A stretch of 64,000 nt of DNA from Rhizaria sp. SCN 62-66 (GCA_001724265.1 MEDY01000285.1:1-64000); one strand, 5' to 3'. Counted from the stretch's first letter, positions 24,911 to 36,851 are shown. Numbers and translations: made by a program. Notes: generated by a model from the letters alone, not told the origin.

Positions 24911-26107
24911 GGGGATATCTTCAGCAAACCAGGACTGCACCGGGAGTGACTGATAACGAGGCAGGCAAATTTAAAGAGGATTTCAAAGGAAAATATAGTG
25001 TGAACGTAAATTCGGTATTCGAAAAACAGCAGTTTTGTTAATAAGGTATGCAAACACAACATTATCGTTTCGCTTTATGGACGTTTTACATGTAAACATT
25101 CCGGTCCAAGATTTCTGGCCTGGTATCGCCAAGCAGCCCAACCCTCCTTCCCACCAAGATCGCAAATCAGCCAACTTTGCATTCGTTCGATCCTCTCAAC
25201 CAAATAAATAGTGAATTATTCAGAAATATTGCGTTAATCAATATCAATTGTACTCTAACATATCATATCAAAAATGCGTTTATTTTTACCGTCGGATATC
25301 ATGCGAAATCCTGGGTGGTCTGGTTTAGAACCATGACGATGAAGTCGCAGACCTCGTCATATCAGCATGCATTGCGAGTCCATGGACGTGGCTACACCAA
25401 TGTAACTAATGGCACCCTTTTTTAGGTACATCATATAGTCTGTTTTTAATTTTGCGCGGATAAAGCAACACCTTATCATAGATATGCACGCTCATACTCC
25501 GGTCCAGGTGTGTCGCAATGTTGCATTGTCGGATCAATGAGCGCTCTAGAGCTAGCCATGATATCACGACAGTGACATTATTTCAAATCACGTTGAAAAC
25601 CTACACTAAATGCGTTTACCCAAGCTAATTGGCGTGCAAGCCTCGTTTAATCGCCGTCATCAGTCAATTCACCATGAACACTTTTCTACCACAAACGCCG
25701 CATCGCAACGGGTGGGACGACAACAACTTTGGCGTCTTCGGGCTATACAGCGTCATCCATTTGCTAAAAAAGAATTACACTACAAGATTAAAGCTTATTT
25801 CAAACTCAAATTTGAGGTAAAACTTTAAAACCGCGATAAAACATGAAATTGTTGTGTATATCTCTTTTTAAATGTTTCGTCTCGGCCAAGACTAACTTGA
25901 AGGTCTGGTGAGCACAAAAGCGACTGTTGCGTCTTACCAGCTCCTCACTAAAAGCAAACCACTTGGAATTTCAAGAAACAGCATAGGCGCGTAGTAAAAA
26001 GAACATAACATTTCGCTAAAAGTGTCTCTTGATCTCGCTCGACTCGCATCTCTTCGGTCGATCGCACTACACAACCTCTGCGTCCCCAGCTGCAACAAGA
26101 TAGCGAG
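24911..26107. other. Long AT-rich spacer
   Basis: The longest gene-free stretch. It should carry promoters for the homeobox gene on the left and the membrane protein on the right. The only feature of note is a GC-richer island at 25674-25820 listed as a possible protease relic. Small frames elsewhere have random composition. Confidence 0.6.
25674..25820 (+). pseudogene. Possible relic of a Ulp1-like (C48) cysteine protease
   Basis: A 48-residue frame in an otherwise AT-rich gap reads PQTPHRNGWDDNNFGVFGLY and then a short hydrophobic helix. C48 SUMO/ubiquitin-like proteases, including those carried by DNA transposons, share PQQ..NG.DCGVF.L near the catalytic Cys. Here an insertion replaces the Asp-Cys-Gly core with Asp-Asn-Asn-Phe-Gly, so the catalytic Cys is missing. 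Nothing else of the protease is visible. The match is short and could be chance. Confidence 0.2.
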
Positions 26108-27526
26108 ATGTCCGAGGCTGATGACGTGTTCCAGTTTGGTGACGCGCACCAAGGCATTGTGCCTGACTGCTTTGTAAGCGTACAAGCAGTGCCGCGCGGA
26201 CTTGTTCCTTTTGTTGGCGCCGACAACAATGATCAAGCCTTCAAGCTCCCCCACACTTTCGCCGTTGCATGCGTACTCATGGCACAGAACGTCGCCATCT
26301 TTTTGTTCGAGTACCTGGTACTGATGGGTACTGCACTCGCAAGCGCGTGCTATTGGCGCCCACTGCTACTGCCAGTGCTTGCCATCGCACTTGCTGTCGC
26401 CGCCTTCTGGCTTCACGAGGTTGACATCCTCCAAAGCCACTACGAAGCCGCTGCTGCAGCTGCGGGCACAAACACGTACTTTTCTCCTCAGACGCCCACG
26501 TCCACAGCATCCGCCGCGGTCACTGCCTTGATAGCTGCGCCTCCGTTGTTGCACGCGTCTCTGCACGCGTCAACGGCGACTGTGCGCAACAACGGTCCTG
26601 CGTCGCCGCCGCCACGTGCCCCGCTGTCAACGAAGGCAAATTCATTGCTGCGCCGCATGATGCCCTCCAGCGCCAGCGCCGCCACGGCCGCTGAGCCCGG
26701 TTCAGTGTTTAACACGTATTCAACTCATACGGCAAGTGGCAGCTTTGACGACGCAGCGATGGCGGCGGCGGCCGGCCTCGTTGGCCCCCGCGCCGCCGCT
26801 CTGGTGGCTGCAGTCCCGCTCAGTCTCATCGCAGGACTTGCTGGGGGGCGGCCTCTCGCGATCGCGCTTGCGTGCTGGCTCTGTGTCTCGGCAGCGCACG
26901 CTTGCACGCGCCGCGTGTCCCCGCAGCTGCTAGCGCGCGCTCGCGCAGCACGTGTTGGCCCTGGCCGCGCGCCCGCAGCGCCTCAGCGACTGCTGCTTCT
27001 GTTAGCGGGGGCGCTAACAGCAAACGCTGTGCCGCGTGCCGCTCTGCGCCAAACCTACAGCGAGAGCGGCAGCGACGACAAACGTTGGGCTGCGTTTAGC
27101 TTCGGCGACGGGTATGCGGCGTGGGCCTCGCCCATGGCCAGTAAGACCGCGTTCCCCACCTGCACAGGCGCAGCAAGGGATAAGTGTGGCGACAGCAGCG
27201 AAGAAGGCAAGGACGAAGGCGGCGATGGCGACAACAAGGACGAAGAGCGCGGCGGCACCCGCCGCGGCAGCGGCGCCGCGATTGGGCGCGCATACGGGCC
27301 CACGCGCGCCGCGGTGCTAGTCCCGCCTCTGCTCACCACGCAGCGCGCGGACTACACAGAGCCCGCGTCGCCGGCTGCTGACCCGGAACAGGGCGCTTTA
27401 CCGAGCCTCGAGGGGCTGCACCGGCGATCGGGCGCGCCGCCGCCGTACAGTAGACTGACGCTGCTGTCACCGCCCGCAGGCGGGTACGCAGGCCGCAGCG
27501 GGCTTAGTCTCGGCACGAAGATGTAA
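26108..27526 (+). CDS. Membrane protein, unknown family
   Basis: A single frame of 472 residues from ATG 26108 to TAA. Three or four hydrophobic segments are visible: VACVLMAQNVAIFLFEYLVL, RPLLLPVLAIALAVAAFWL, and later AAALVAAVPLSLIAGLAGG with LAIALACWLCVSAAHACT. Between and after them are Ser/Ala-rich linkers and a charged acidic stretch (EEGKDEGGDGDNKDEE), then a Pro/Ser-rich tail. The composition matches neighbouring genes, so I believe it is real, but I recognise no family. The start follows an AT-rich leader and is the first ATG of the frame. Confidence 0.65.
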   Translation: MSEADDVFQFGDAHQGIVPDCFVSVQAVPRGLVPFVGADNNDQAFKLPHTFAVACVLMAQNVAIFLFEYLVLMGTALASACYWRPLLLPVLAIALAVAAFWLHEVDILQSHYEAAAAAAGTNTYFSPQTPTSTASAAVTALIAAPPLLHASLHASTATVRNNGPASPPPRAPLSTKANSLLRRMMPSSASAATAAEPGSVFNTYSTHTASGSFDDAAMAAAAGLVGPRAAALVAAVPLSLIAGLAGGRPLAIALACWLCVSAAHACTRRVSPQLLARARAARVGPGRAPAAPQRLLLLLAGALTANAVPRAALRQTYSESGSDDKRWAAFSFGDGYAAWASPMASKTAFPTCTGAARDKCGDSSEEGKDEGGDGDNKDEERGGTRRGSGAAIGRAYGPTRAAVLVPPLLTTQRADYTEPASPAADPEQGALPSLEGLHRRSGAPPPYSRLTLLSPPAGGYAGRSGLSLGTKM

Positions 27527-27840
27527 TGACGTGTTAGAAAATGAGTTGATCTTTGCTGCAGTGATCAAAGTAACGCTTTCGAAGCGTGATTGCTGAAGCT
27601 TTCCTGAAATTGATATAATTCCTGTGTACGTACAATGATTGATGTTGTCTACGTACGAATATTAAAAGGAGTTTGGCAAGAATACAAATTATATTGTCAA
27701 GTACGGTGTTGAAAAGAATACGTACATAATTATGTATTCACCGGTCATTAAAGATACGATGTTGGGCTACATTTGAGCCGTGGCCACATTAGAAGCTTAT
27801 CATTCTCGGGTTTTGTCAGTGCATGAAGTGTACAACGCAT
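27527..27840. other. Spacer between convergent genes
   Basis: AT-rich spacer between the convergent membrane protein and MAD1 genes; it should hold both transcript 3' ends. No other feature seen. Confidence 0.5.
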
Positions 27841-30800
27841 TCAAGCAGCGTCATCATCGTCATCATCGCCCATCACAACGCCTCCATCATCCTCCTCCTC
27901 CCCCTCCAGAACCTCCTCGAGCCCCTCATGTTCCTGATCTTGCTCCTGCTGCTCTGCGGCCTACTCCTCATCGTCCTCATCTGTAGTCTCTGCATTAGTG
28001 AGATGAGTCACTAGGGCAGCGAAGAACAGCGGCAAGCGCGCGGGGGCGCCCGTCGCGGCGTCGGGCGCGGCCAACGCCTGTAGTGCGGGCGGCAGCAAGG
28101 CCACGAACCCGTCCATACGCACTGCGGGCGCGGGGCCAGACGTGTCCACGACGACCTTGTACGCGCAGTCATCCCTAAACAAGAAGTTAGGAATAAATAT
28201 GAAAGTGAGATGAAATTAATATTGAAATATATAGAGATATGCGATCATATAGAGCTGTTTCACTGTTATTTTGACGTACTTGAACTTAAAGGTGACGCGG
28301 CGCTTGGCCTCGTTGACCTCGACTGAGAGCCCCAAAAGCTCCGTGATGCGACTCTGCGCGTTGTCCCACCGCTCCTTGACGTACTTCATCAGGCGCTCGA
28401 GCTCGCCACGCGCCGTCGCCGCCTCCGTGCGCGCCTCATCCGCGGCCGCAATGGCCTCGGCAGCCTGCGCGCGCGCCGACTCAGCGTCGGCCGCGAGGGA
28501 CGCCACGCGCGCGGCCACTGCGGCGGCCACGACGGCGGGATCGGGCCGGTCCGCGCCCGCCGCGGCGGCCTTGCCCCCGTGCAGCCCCAGCACGCTGCGC
28601 GCAACGGGGTCTGCGAGGTCCGCGAAATCCGTGTTGGCCTGCGCCTGCGCCTCGGAACTCATCAACCCGAACGAGTTGTCCTCCTCAGCGCCCGCCGCCG
28701 CAGCACTGCTAGCGCCCACTCCGGCCGGAGCGTCGGCGGCGACCTCGGCCAGGCGCGCGACGGAAGCGCGCAGCGCCGCAAGTTCGGCGGCAGCGGCCTC
28801 GCGGCGGAAAACCTCGAGGTGCTGTCGCATCCCGAAGCACTTGGTGCCACGCGTAAACTCGTCGTCTTCCTCCTGGTCCTCGCCATCTTGCTCGGCAGCA
28901 CCTCCAGTAACGGTGCCCGCCTTGGAGGCCGTGGCAGCGCGGAGCTTCGCGGCGAGGTCGTCTCGCGCGGCCTGCGCCTCTGCGGCCGCGGCGCGCAGAC
29001 CGGCACTCTCCTCTGCCGCGGCCGCCAGCCGCTGAGTGGCGCGCGTAGCCTCCGCGCGCTCTGCAGCGAGCTCAGCCTCGAGCTGCGCGATGCGGCCCTC
29101 GTGCGCGCGCAGAGCGTTGCCCGCTGTGGCGGCGTCAGGGGCCGCTGTCGCTGTGGCCGCAGCCGCTGCAGCAGCGCCGGGGCGTCTGCGAGTGCCCGCA
29201 ACGGTCTGCTCCTCCTCGTCGAGGTACGTCTGCAAAAGCCGCTGCAACGAGGCGTTGGCGTCTGTGAGCACCTCCTTGCGCCCGCTCTCGGCCGCCGCGC
29301 GCGCCTCAGCAGCGGCCGCCGCGCGCCGCGCCTCACGCGCCTCGTCTTCAGCCTCTGCAGCGCGCGCCCCGGCCGCGCTGAGGTCGGCCACCGCAGCGGC
29401 CAACTGGCGGCGCGCACTGGCCGCGGACGCCCGCTCGCGGCGGAGTGCGACTGTCATGCGCTGCAGCAGGAGAGCCAGGTCGTCCGGCGTCGCTGCCTCC
29501 CCGTCGCCGTCGCCCGCATCGTCGTCCGCGTCGTCGTCATCGCCATTGGCGGCGGCGGCGTGCTTGCAGTGGGCGGACCCGTCGCCCGTGAAGGTGATCA
29601 CCGCCGCCGCAGTGCGCGCGCGCGCCTTACCCTTGGCAGGGGTCACGGCGGGCGTGCCGGCGGGGGTCCCGGCCGCGCTGCCCGCGACTGGCGCCCGCAG
29701 CGCGGCCTCGGCGGCGACACGGCCCTGCGCAAGCGCGGTGCTCCACTCACGCGCTGCGGTCTGCAGCGCGGAGACGTCAACGCGCAAGCGGGCGGCGTCG
29801 TCGGCCTCGGACCGCAGTGAATGGGCCTCGCGCTCCAGGGCGATCATGCGCTCGTCGACGGCGCGCGCGCCCACGTCGCGGCGCCGCGCCGACGCCAGGG
29901 AGTCTTCGGCGCGGGCCAGGCGCGCGCGCAGCACGGCGGCCTCGCGCTGCAGCGTCAGCACGTCACCAGCGTTACCGCTAGCGTCGGCACCTTCACCAGC
30001 ACCGCCATCACCAGAGGTGGAGGATGAGGATGAGGATGAGCCTGTGTCGGCGCCGCTGCCGGAGCGGGCGGCGAGGACACCGGAGACGGCGAAGCGCAGG
30101 CGCGCTTCGCGCTTCAGCTTATCAACCTCGAGCTAAAAATCGAGATGTAAAACAACGAGAAATATCAGTGATGTGTAAGAAAAAAATTTGCTTCCTGATA
30201 CCAATGAAATCCTTAAAAATCCATCGTTTCACATCATGCGTGCAAATATTTCCGTACCCGTGCGGCCTCAGTCTCTGCGGACAGACGGTCCTGCGTGGTC
30301 AGCAGCTGCTCGACCTGTGTCATCGCCGCAGCCGTCATGCTCTCCGCCGAGGCCAGTCGCGCGCGCAGCTCAGCCGTCACGTCCACCGCGCCCGCACTCG
30401 CGCCCGCGCCGCAAGTCACACCGACGCCGGCGCCAGTGCCAGAGCCGGAGCCAGAGGAGGCGGAGGCGAGAGTGAGTGCAGCGCGCGCGGTGGCGCTGAC
30501 GTCGCGGCGCGCGGAGGCGACTTCGCTGTAGGCGGCCGCGAGCTCTGCCTGGAGGCTCGCAATGAGTCTGTGATTGTGAAAACAGTGCAGAAACAACATC
30601 ACAAAACAAATGTGAAACGGTGTGAGAGAGATCATGTTCATTTTCATTGACAAGTTCGAATCCTTGGATACAGATACAATAAAGACTCAGCTAGATCTAC
30701 GACTGACGTACTTGACTTGCTCGTTGGGTGCCCTGCGCGCCTCCCTAGCCTCGTCCAACAACCGCGCAATAACGGCTTGCAGAGCCTCAACCTTGGTCGC

Positions 30801-31520
30801 CGCATGTACCAGCCCCAGCGCGGACAGCGGCGCGCTATCAGCGGCGGTGGCGGGGGCGTCGGCGGGGGGCACGGCGGCAGCCCCGGTCGCCCAGGCAGCC
30901 GCCAGCGCGGCCGCTGTCGGCACTGAAGGCGCGGTGGCAACAGCCGGGGCGGCTCCAATTGGCGCAGCAGCAACTGCAGCAGCAGGGGTAGCGGCAGGAA
31001 CGGGAGCAGTGACAACAGTAGCAGCAGCTGGAGCAGTAGCGCACGCGGCGGGCTTGGGGGGTGGATCATCGTCGTCTGAGCTCGTGCCAAGCTCGATCAC
31101 GTCCGAATCGGAGTCAGACACAGGTGCGAGCTTCGGCGCTGGTGTGGCGCGGACAAAAGACGCTGAAGAAGACGCTGCGGACGGCAGGCGGCCCGGGGCC
31201 TGCGCGGCGGCAGCTGACGACACTAGAGAGGAGATTTGACCGAAGGGGTGGCGCGCGGGAGGCGCGGCGGCTGCTGCCGCTGCGGAGGACGCCTCCTGAT
31301 CGTCGTATCCGTCCTCGTCGTCGTCCTCTTCGCCACCGAAGTCGCCTTCGTAGTCGACGTCCTCGTCCTCGTCCTCCTCGTCGGCGGACTGCGCGACGGC
31401 TGGGGACACCATCGCCATACCGCGCGAGCGCTTGGGAGCGCCGGTGCCAGAGGGTGCAAAAGGCACGTCGTCGTCAGAGGCCTCGTTGCTCGAGTACACT
31501 CGCTTGCGACCGTTCAGCAT
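27841..31520 (-). CDS. MAD1L1: MAD1 spindle assembly checkpoint protein, with an in-frame TAG
   Basis: Exons 31520-30712, 30567-30258, 30132-28280 and 28174-27841 join in phases 2, 0 and 2 to 1,101 codons. MAD1 carries MAD2 to unattached kinetochores. The C-terminus (about 960-1060) matches the MAD1 C-terminal fold: SRITELLGLSVEVNEAKRRV, a beta strand pair around CAYKVVVDTSG, and LPLFFAALVTHLTN, equivalent to the family's SIPAFLSSLTLELF. The middle is long Ala-rich coiled coil. The first 250 residues are disordered and hold DVIELGTSSDDDD, a SUMO-interacting-motif look-alike. TAG at codon 1062 is followed by a 39-residue Glu/Gln/Asp-rich tail, then TGA. The start at 31520 has a good context (CAAAATGCTG), but a frame stays open upstream across a possible extra exon, so the N-terminus is unsure. 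Confidence 0.85.
27961..27963 (-). other. In-frame TAG, probable sense codon (MAD1, codon 1062)
   Basis: The frame reads TTDEDDEE, TAG, AAEQQEQDQEHEGLEE and continues through a Glu/Asp-rich tail with GC-rich codons to TGA at 27843-27841. The acidic tail on both sides of the TAG has one composition. A Gln here would blend with the following EQQEQDQ. Confidence 0.85.
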
Positions 31521-32256
31521 TTTGAACAGAGCGGACCCAGAGGTGATCCTGGGCTGAAACAAGATGCGGGCAAATCTCACCAGACGGACGGATGCGGTGT
31601 TCAAACTCTCTTCGAGGATCAAGACCTACAGACAGCAAATGATTAAAAATGCAAATACGAGCAAATATTAACCTCAATATATAACGTCGTTAAGCGAGTT
31701 AAATTGTATATGACGATCAAGAAAGTGCACTCTGACCTGAGCGAGGTCAGTCCACCAGAAGCGACCGTTGCTGCCAGCCGAGCTTAGAGTTACGGTCAAA
31801 GTCACGATGTTACGATTGCATTTACGGAAGATATTTACATAGTATGAAGGGCTGTGAACGTAAAAGTGTAAATTATGTATATTGCAGATTTTGGTGGGTG
31901 TAAATAGATTGTTTGGGGACCCAAAGTGGTGTCCTTAAGATGAAAATACGGTGTAACGTAAAAGCCAACATCAAATGCGATGCTCCAGCGACAAAATAAC
32001 AAACAAGAATGAGCATGTCCCCGGGAGTCATTTCCTCGGCTAACCGCTCTCAATTACTACATACGGTACACATGTGTCATTTGAATTGACATCCGTTCCC
32101 CGACCTCATCAGCCTCGTCGCTGCTTGGTCTCACTCAATATCTTATACTTGTTACTCGACTCAATATCAACAGTACAGTTCAGGTCAGACACACGTCGCT
32201 GTGTGTTCCAGCTCACACGTTCTTCCGCGTGTCACGCGTTTCGCTCACTCGCTCAC
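31521..32256. other. MAD1 upstream region with a possible 5' intron
   Basis: Spacer between MAD1 and the 3' end of RPB2. On the minus strand a donor-like CAG/GTCAGA at 31736 and an acceptor-like CTGTCTGTAG ending at 31626 would remove a 111-base AT-rich piece. The frame then stays open from about 31920 into MAD1 without an ATG. This is either a spliced leader or an unseen N-terminal exon. Confidence 0.4.
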
Positions 32257-35200
32257 TCACGCGTTGCGCACAGTGCGCGCCTTGGTGAAGATGCGGGGCA
32301 CGATACACATGGACATGAGCTCCTGGAACAACAGCTTGGACGCGTAGGGAATCTCCACACGCGAGATCGTCGACGTGTTCTTGCACATACTGCACGAGTA
32401 GTCATTGCGCCGGATGTCCGCCTTGCACACGAGTCCGCACTCGTCGCACACGTGCACGGAGAACTTGTCCGAGGACAGGAACAGACGGTCACGCATCATG
32501 TTGGCCGCACCGTGGGAAATCATACAATCGCGCTCCATTTCACCGAAACGCAGCCCGCCGTCCTTGGAGCGGCCCTCCATGGGCTGGCGCGCGAGCGATT
32601 GCAGCTGTCCGCGCGCGCGCGCGTGGATCTTGTCGTCGACAAGGTGCTTGAGGCGCTGGTAGAAGGTCGGCCCGAAGAAGATCGGCGCCTCAAGCCGCGA
32701 GCCGGTGAAGCCGGAGTAGAGGACCTCGTTGCCGTGCTCCTGGTAGCCGTGCGCGTGCAGCGCCGTGGAGAGGTCCTTGACGGTGACGTCGAGGAACGGC
32801 GTGGCGCGGCCCGCCGAGCCCTGGAGCGCGGCGATCTTGCCCAGCAGACACTCGACCAAGTGCCCGATGGTCATGCGCGACGGGATGGCGTGCGGGTTGA
32901 TGATCAGGTCGGGCGTGATGCCTTCGATGGTGAACGGCATGTCCTCCTGGCGGTACGTCATACCGCAGGTACCCTTCTGGCCGTGGCGCGAGGCGAACTT
33001 GTCACCGATGCACGGGATACGGATCGAGCGGATGCGAACCTTGGTGATGGCGTTGCCGTCTTCGTCGGTCGTGAGCATCACCGTGTCGCAGACGCCGGAC
33101 TCGGTCTTCTTCATCAGCGTCGACGCGTCGCGCTTCGTGTAGTGCGACGCGCCCTGCGCGTTCAGGTGCACCTCCGAGGCCGGGAGCGGACAGGTCTTGC
33201 CGATGACGACGTCGCCGCCGCCGAGGTTGCGGCCCGGCGACACGAGGCCGTCAGAGTCGATCTTGTGGTAGGCGTCGGCCATCTTGAGCTTCGCGGTCGT
33301 CTCGCGCGCGGGGAACTCGAACGTCTCCTCCTCGCCGATCTTGTTGCTCTGCTGGTCCGAGTAGAGACGGAAGTACATCGAGCGGTACAGACCGCGGTCG
33401 ATGGCGGACTGGTTCAGAATCATGGAATCTTCCTGTGATCCCGCAAAGCGCGAAAGAGAAGCACAGAAAAAGAAAATCGAGATGAAAAAGAGTGAGATTA
33501 ACGATAATTATAAAATGTTTTTAAGTACGTCGTGAAAAGCAAACATCGATATAACAAAATTACTAATTGTTATTTTAGATAAATGTAATCATACCTGGTT
33601 GTAGCCGGTGTAGCAGCCGATGGCGACGACGGCCATCGTGCCGGCGGGAAGCTCCTTAAAGTGGATGTAGTTAATCGCATCCGACGCCACGAGCGGCTTC
33701 TGCGGGTAGTAGAACACGTGGGCAAGCGTGTCCATGCGCGCGTTGAAGTTAGTGGTGTACACACCCATGGCCTGCTTACCCATGGCGGACTGGTAGGTGT
33801 TACGCGGCGACTGGTTGTGGTCTGGGAACGGCACGATCGTCGCGCACACACCGAGCACCATCGCAGGGTGGATCTCGCAGTGCGTGTACTGGTGGGTGGC
33901 GTGGTTGTCCTCGACGTCACGCACCATCATCGCGACCAGCGAGCACTCTTCCTCGAGCGTGTCGAGGTACTCGACGACGCCCTCGGTGACGAGCGTGTCA
34001 AACCGCAGCTGCCGCGCCATCATGCGTTGCACGTGTTCCTTGCGCAGCTGCAGCCGTCCGTCCTCGACGATGAGCAGTGGACGCACCAGGCGGCCAGGGT
34101 CGGTGTACAGACGCACTTCGCGGTCCTCGACGGACCACACGATGGACATATCCCAGGGCAGCCCGCCAAGACGGCGCTCGATCTTGATGCCCGCGACGAG
34201 CTCCTTGGCGTCGGACGTGATGCCGACCCACGCGCCGTTAACGAGCACCTTGGTGGACCCCGGGATGGCGGCGGGGGAGACGAGGTCCAGCGACTCCATC
34301 GACAGCTCCTTGAGTCGCCCCAGCACGTCGTGCGCGGTGCGCCCCACGGTCACGGTACACATGAGGGACATGTTCTTGACGATGCCGCACGCCTGGCCCT
34401 CGGGCGTCTCGGCGGGGCACACGAGGCCCCACTGCGTCGAGTGCAGCTGGCGCGGCTGCGTCTGCTTGCCTTCCTTGCCGATGGGCGCGATGGACCGGCG
34501 CAGGTGAGACAGCGCGGCCGCGAAGGTGAGCCGCGACAGCACCTGCGCGACGCCCGTCTTGGTCGCGGGCTCGCCGCGCTTCGAGGTCCAGTTGCCTGTG
34601 GAGAGCACGTAGCGCAGACCGGCGGAGATGTGATTGATGCCCTTGAGGATGTTAACGAGGAACACTGAGTCCGAGACGCCATTCTTGACCTTGCGTTCGA
34701 CTTCGCCGCGCAGCTCAGTCATCGTCTGCACGTAAAGCTGGCGGAACACGTTGGCGATGAGTGTGCCGGCCATATCAACACGCTTGTTACCGAAGTGGTC
34801 ACGGTCGTCGAAGTTGCGGCGCTTGAGCACGGTCGCGAGCATCTTGTTCACGGCGTAACCGATGAAAAATGCCTTGGCGACGACGCGGCCCTCGTCGAGA
34901 CCGATGTGCGGCAGCAGCTGGCCCTTGAGGATGTTCTCGGCGGTCTTGATACGCTGCGGCAGCGCCGTGCCGGGCGCGACGGCACGGGAGCCGATGTACT
35001 CAAGCGCGAGGTTACGCGAGGTGATGTGAGCGGCCTCCTCGAGCGACGGCCGGACGAGATCGACCATCTGCGTGTCGTTGAGGTTGTACACGATGCGCTC
35101 GAGGATCTCGCGGTCGGACGCGAAGTTGAGCGCGCGGAACAGCACGACGAGCGGGATCGGCTCGTTGACGTGCGGGATCGACACGTGGAGGTAGTGGCCG

Positions 35201-36432
35201 CCTGCCGCGCCGCCTGTGCGGCTCTTGATCGGAACAAGGCGGATGCTCAGCGAGCCGGGCGGGCGCGTGGTGTCCTGCGCCATGGAGCGGACCTCGCAGC
35301 AGATGCCGCGGCCGTCTGAGAACACCATGACCTGGTTGGCGGCGGCGCGCTCCTGGCCGATAACGGCCTTCTCGGAGCCATTGATGATGAAGTACCCGCC
35401 CTGGTCAAACGGACACTCCTTGGCGTCCGTCAGCTGCTGCGGGGAGAGACCCGAAAGAACACACTGGTCGGAGCGGAGCATGATGGGGATTTTACCAAGG
35501 GGAACGCGCTCGGCCGTCTCGACGTTGGGCTCGCGGGGGTTAAGAACCTCGTTGTTGTTGGTGTCAACGGTCACAACGCGGCGGCGCACAATGCAGAATA
35601 GGTCGGACGCGTATGTGAGGTTGCGGAGGCGGGCCATGTGGGGGGTCAGCGGGGTCGTGACGTTCATCTTGTCCGTGTACTGCGGCTTCAGAAGCGTCAG
35701 AGTGTCGAACTTGATCTCGAAACGCTCTTTCTGTAGCGGCGCGTAATGATGGCAAAATAAATAAAGCGATACAAGTAATGGAGTTGGGAAGTGAGAGAAC
35801 TGGGGGCAAACCAAACAAACCACACAAAGATGGGCGAACAGAGCAAGGTGGTGCTACAAAGTTTGAAATTGCGTTAAGGACAAGATAGGAAGGGGAAACG
35901 TACGTGTCCGAGCTCGGCATTGTTGCGGGAGGACCGCTTGGGGTAGAACTCAAGCGCGTTGTACTCGTCGACGATTTGCTGGAGCGTAATGGAGGCGAAC
36001 GTGTTGAACGAGTCGAGCTGGTGGCGGACCAGACCGTGCGAGTTGAAAAACTCCTCGATCAGCGACCAGGAGTCGTCCTGCACGACATCGACGCGCGGCA
36101 TCGTCTCGTAATCGTCATCTGCGAGGCCGCACGGCAAGTGGGGAAGCGGGGGAGACCGGTGGAGAAGCGGGAGCGGAGCCGGAGTGGGTGAGCGCGAGGT
36201 TCAGGCGCGGACGAGTGGTTGAGATACCAACACGGCGCTCCACAGAAGAAAATTGGACGATCCAAGCGATCAAATAGAAACCATAGACATCTCCAGGGCA
36301 AGATGGTTCAATAAAATTTGCCCACGCTTTATAAGCCCAGCTCGGGCGGGCAGGATCGGCAATAATGAATAGACGTTAGAGGCACTTGGCTCTTTGCGGC
36401 ACTGGACGAGATTTTGACCCTGACGTACCCAT
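32257..36432 (-). CDS. POLR2B: RNA polymerase II second-largest subunit RPB2
   Basis: Exons 36432-36429, 36118-35904, 35730-33595 and 33432-32257 join to 1,176 residues, ending in TGA. The first coding exon is just ATGG before a GTACGT donor; joined to exon 2 it gives MDDDYETMP, the acidic start expected of RPB2. Family motifs: [13 protein letters not shown] near the N-terminus, [11 protein letters not shown], the hybrid-binding [38 protein letters not shown] and a C-terminal zinc site CDECGLVC...CSMCKN before [15 protein letters not shown]. The wording of the NQEDS region and the C-terminus fits Pol II better than Pol I or III. The subunit forms half of the active-centre cleft and one wall of the DNA-RNA hybrid channel in the nucleus. 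Introns are 310, 173 and 162 bases. Confidence 0.95.
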
Positions 36433-36851
36433 GTTTAAACGTTGTTTAGCAAATCAATGCCACAAAGAAAACTATCCCCTCAAAGTGCGTTTAAAGGTTT
36501 AATTATGTCGAATGTGGCGCTGACTGCAACCGGCTAGATACCTTTTTCTGCCTCGTCTCGGTTCGAACTTCGGTCGCTTGGTCGGCCCGGTGGAGGAAGT
36601 TAAGCCGCTAGTCGCTGGAACAGGACTTGTGGTGGGATCCACATTTGCATCCGGAAGGCACATGTAATGTGTCCAGATTAAAAATCGGTCGTTAGAGCAA
36701 AATAATTAAACTAAAATATATGTGTATGGCCCCTCAATGCTTCTCAGAACGACATTCTGATAGTTATATCTGCTCACTAAATATTCGCGCCGTGCTTGCA
36801 GATCTTTGCTCCCGCGCGCTTCCTCTGGCGTTGCAACGCGCACTTCTGACT
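36433..36851. other. Spacer upstream of RPB2 and downstream of POLE2
   Basis: AT-rich spacer between two minus-strand genes. It should contain the RPB2 promoter. A GGTTCGAAC word near 36560 resembles a tRNA T-loop but no stem or cloverleaf surrounds it. I see no other feature. Confidence 0.5.

Noticed and set aside
27841-28174. An alternative last MAD1 exon that avoids the TAG
   Set aside because: The conserved C-terminal fold reaches up to the TAG and the same-frame acidic tail follows directly; no splice pair fits.
32257-36432. RNA polymerase I or III second-largest subunit
   Set aside because: The NQEDS region and C-terminus match RPB2 best, and the acidic N-terminus recovered from the tiny exon fits RPB2.
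36520-36620. A tRNA gene around GGTTCGAAC
   Set aside because: No paired T-stem, acceptor stem or anticodon arm surrounds the T-loop-like word.
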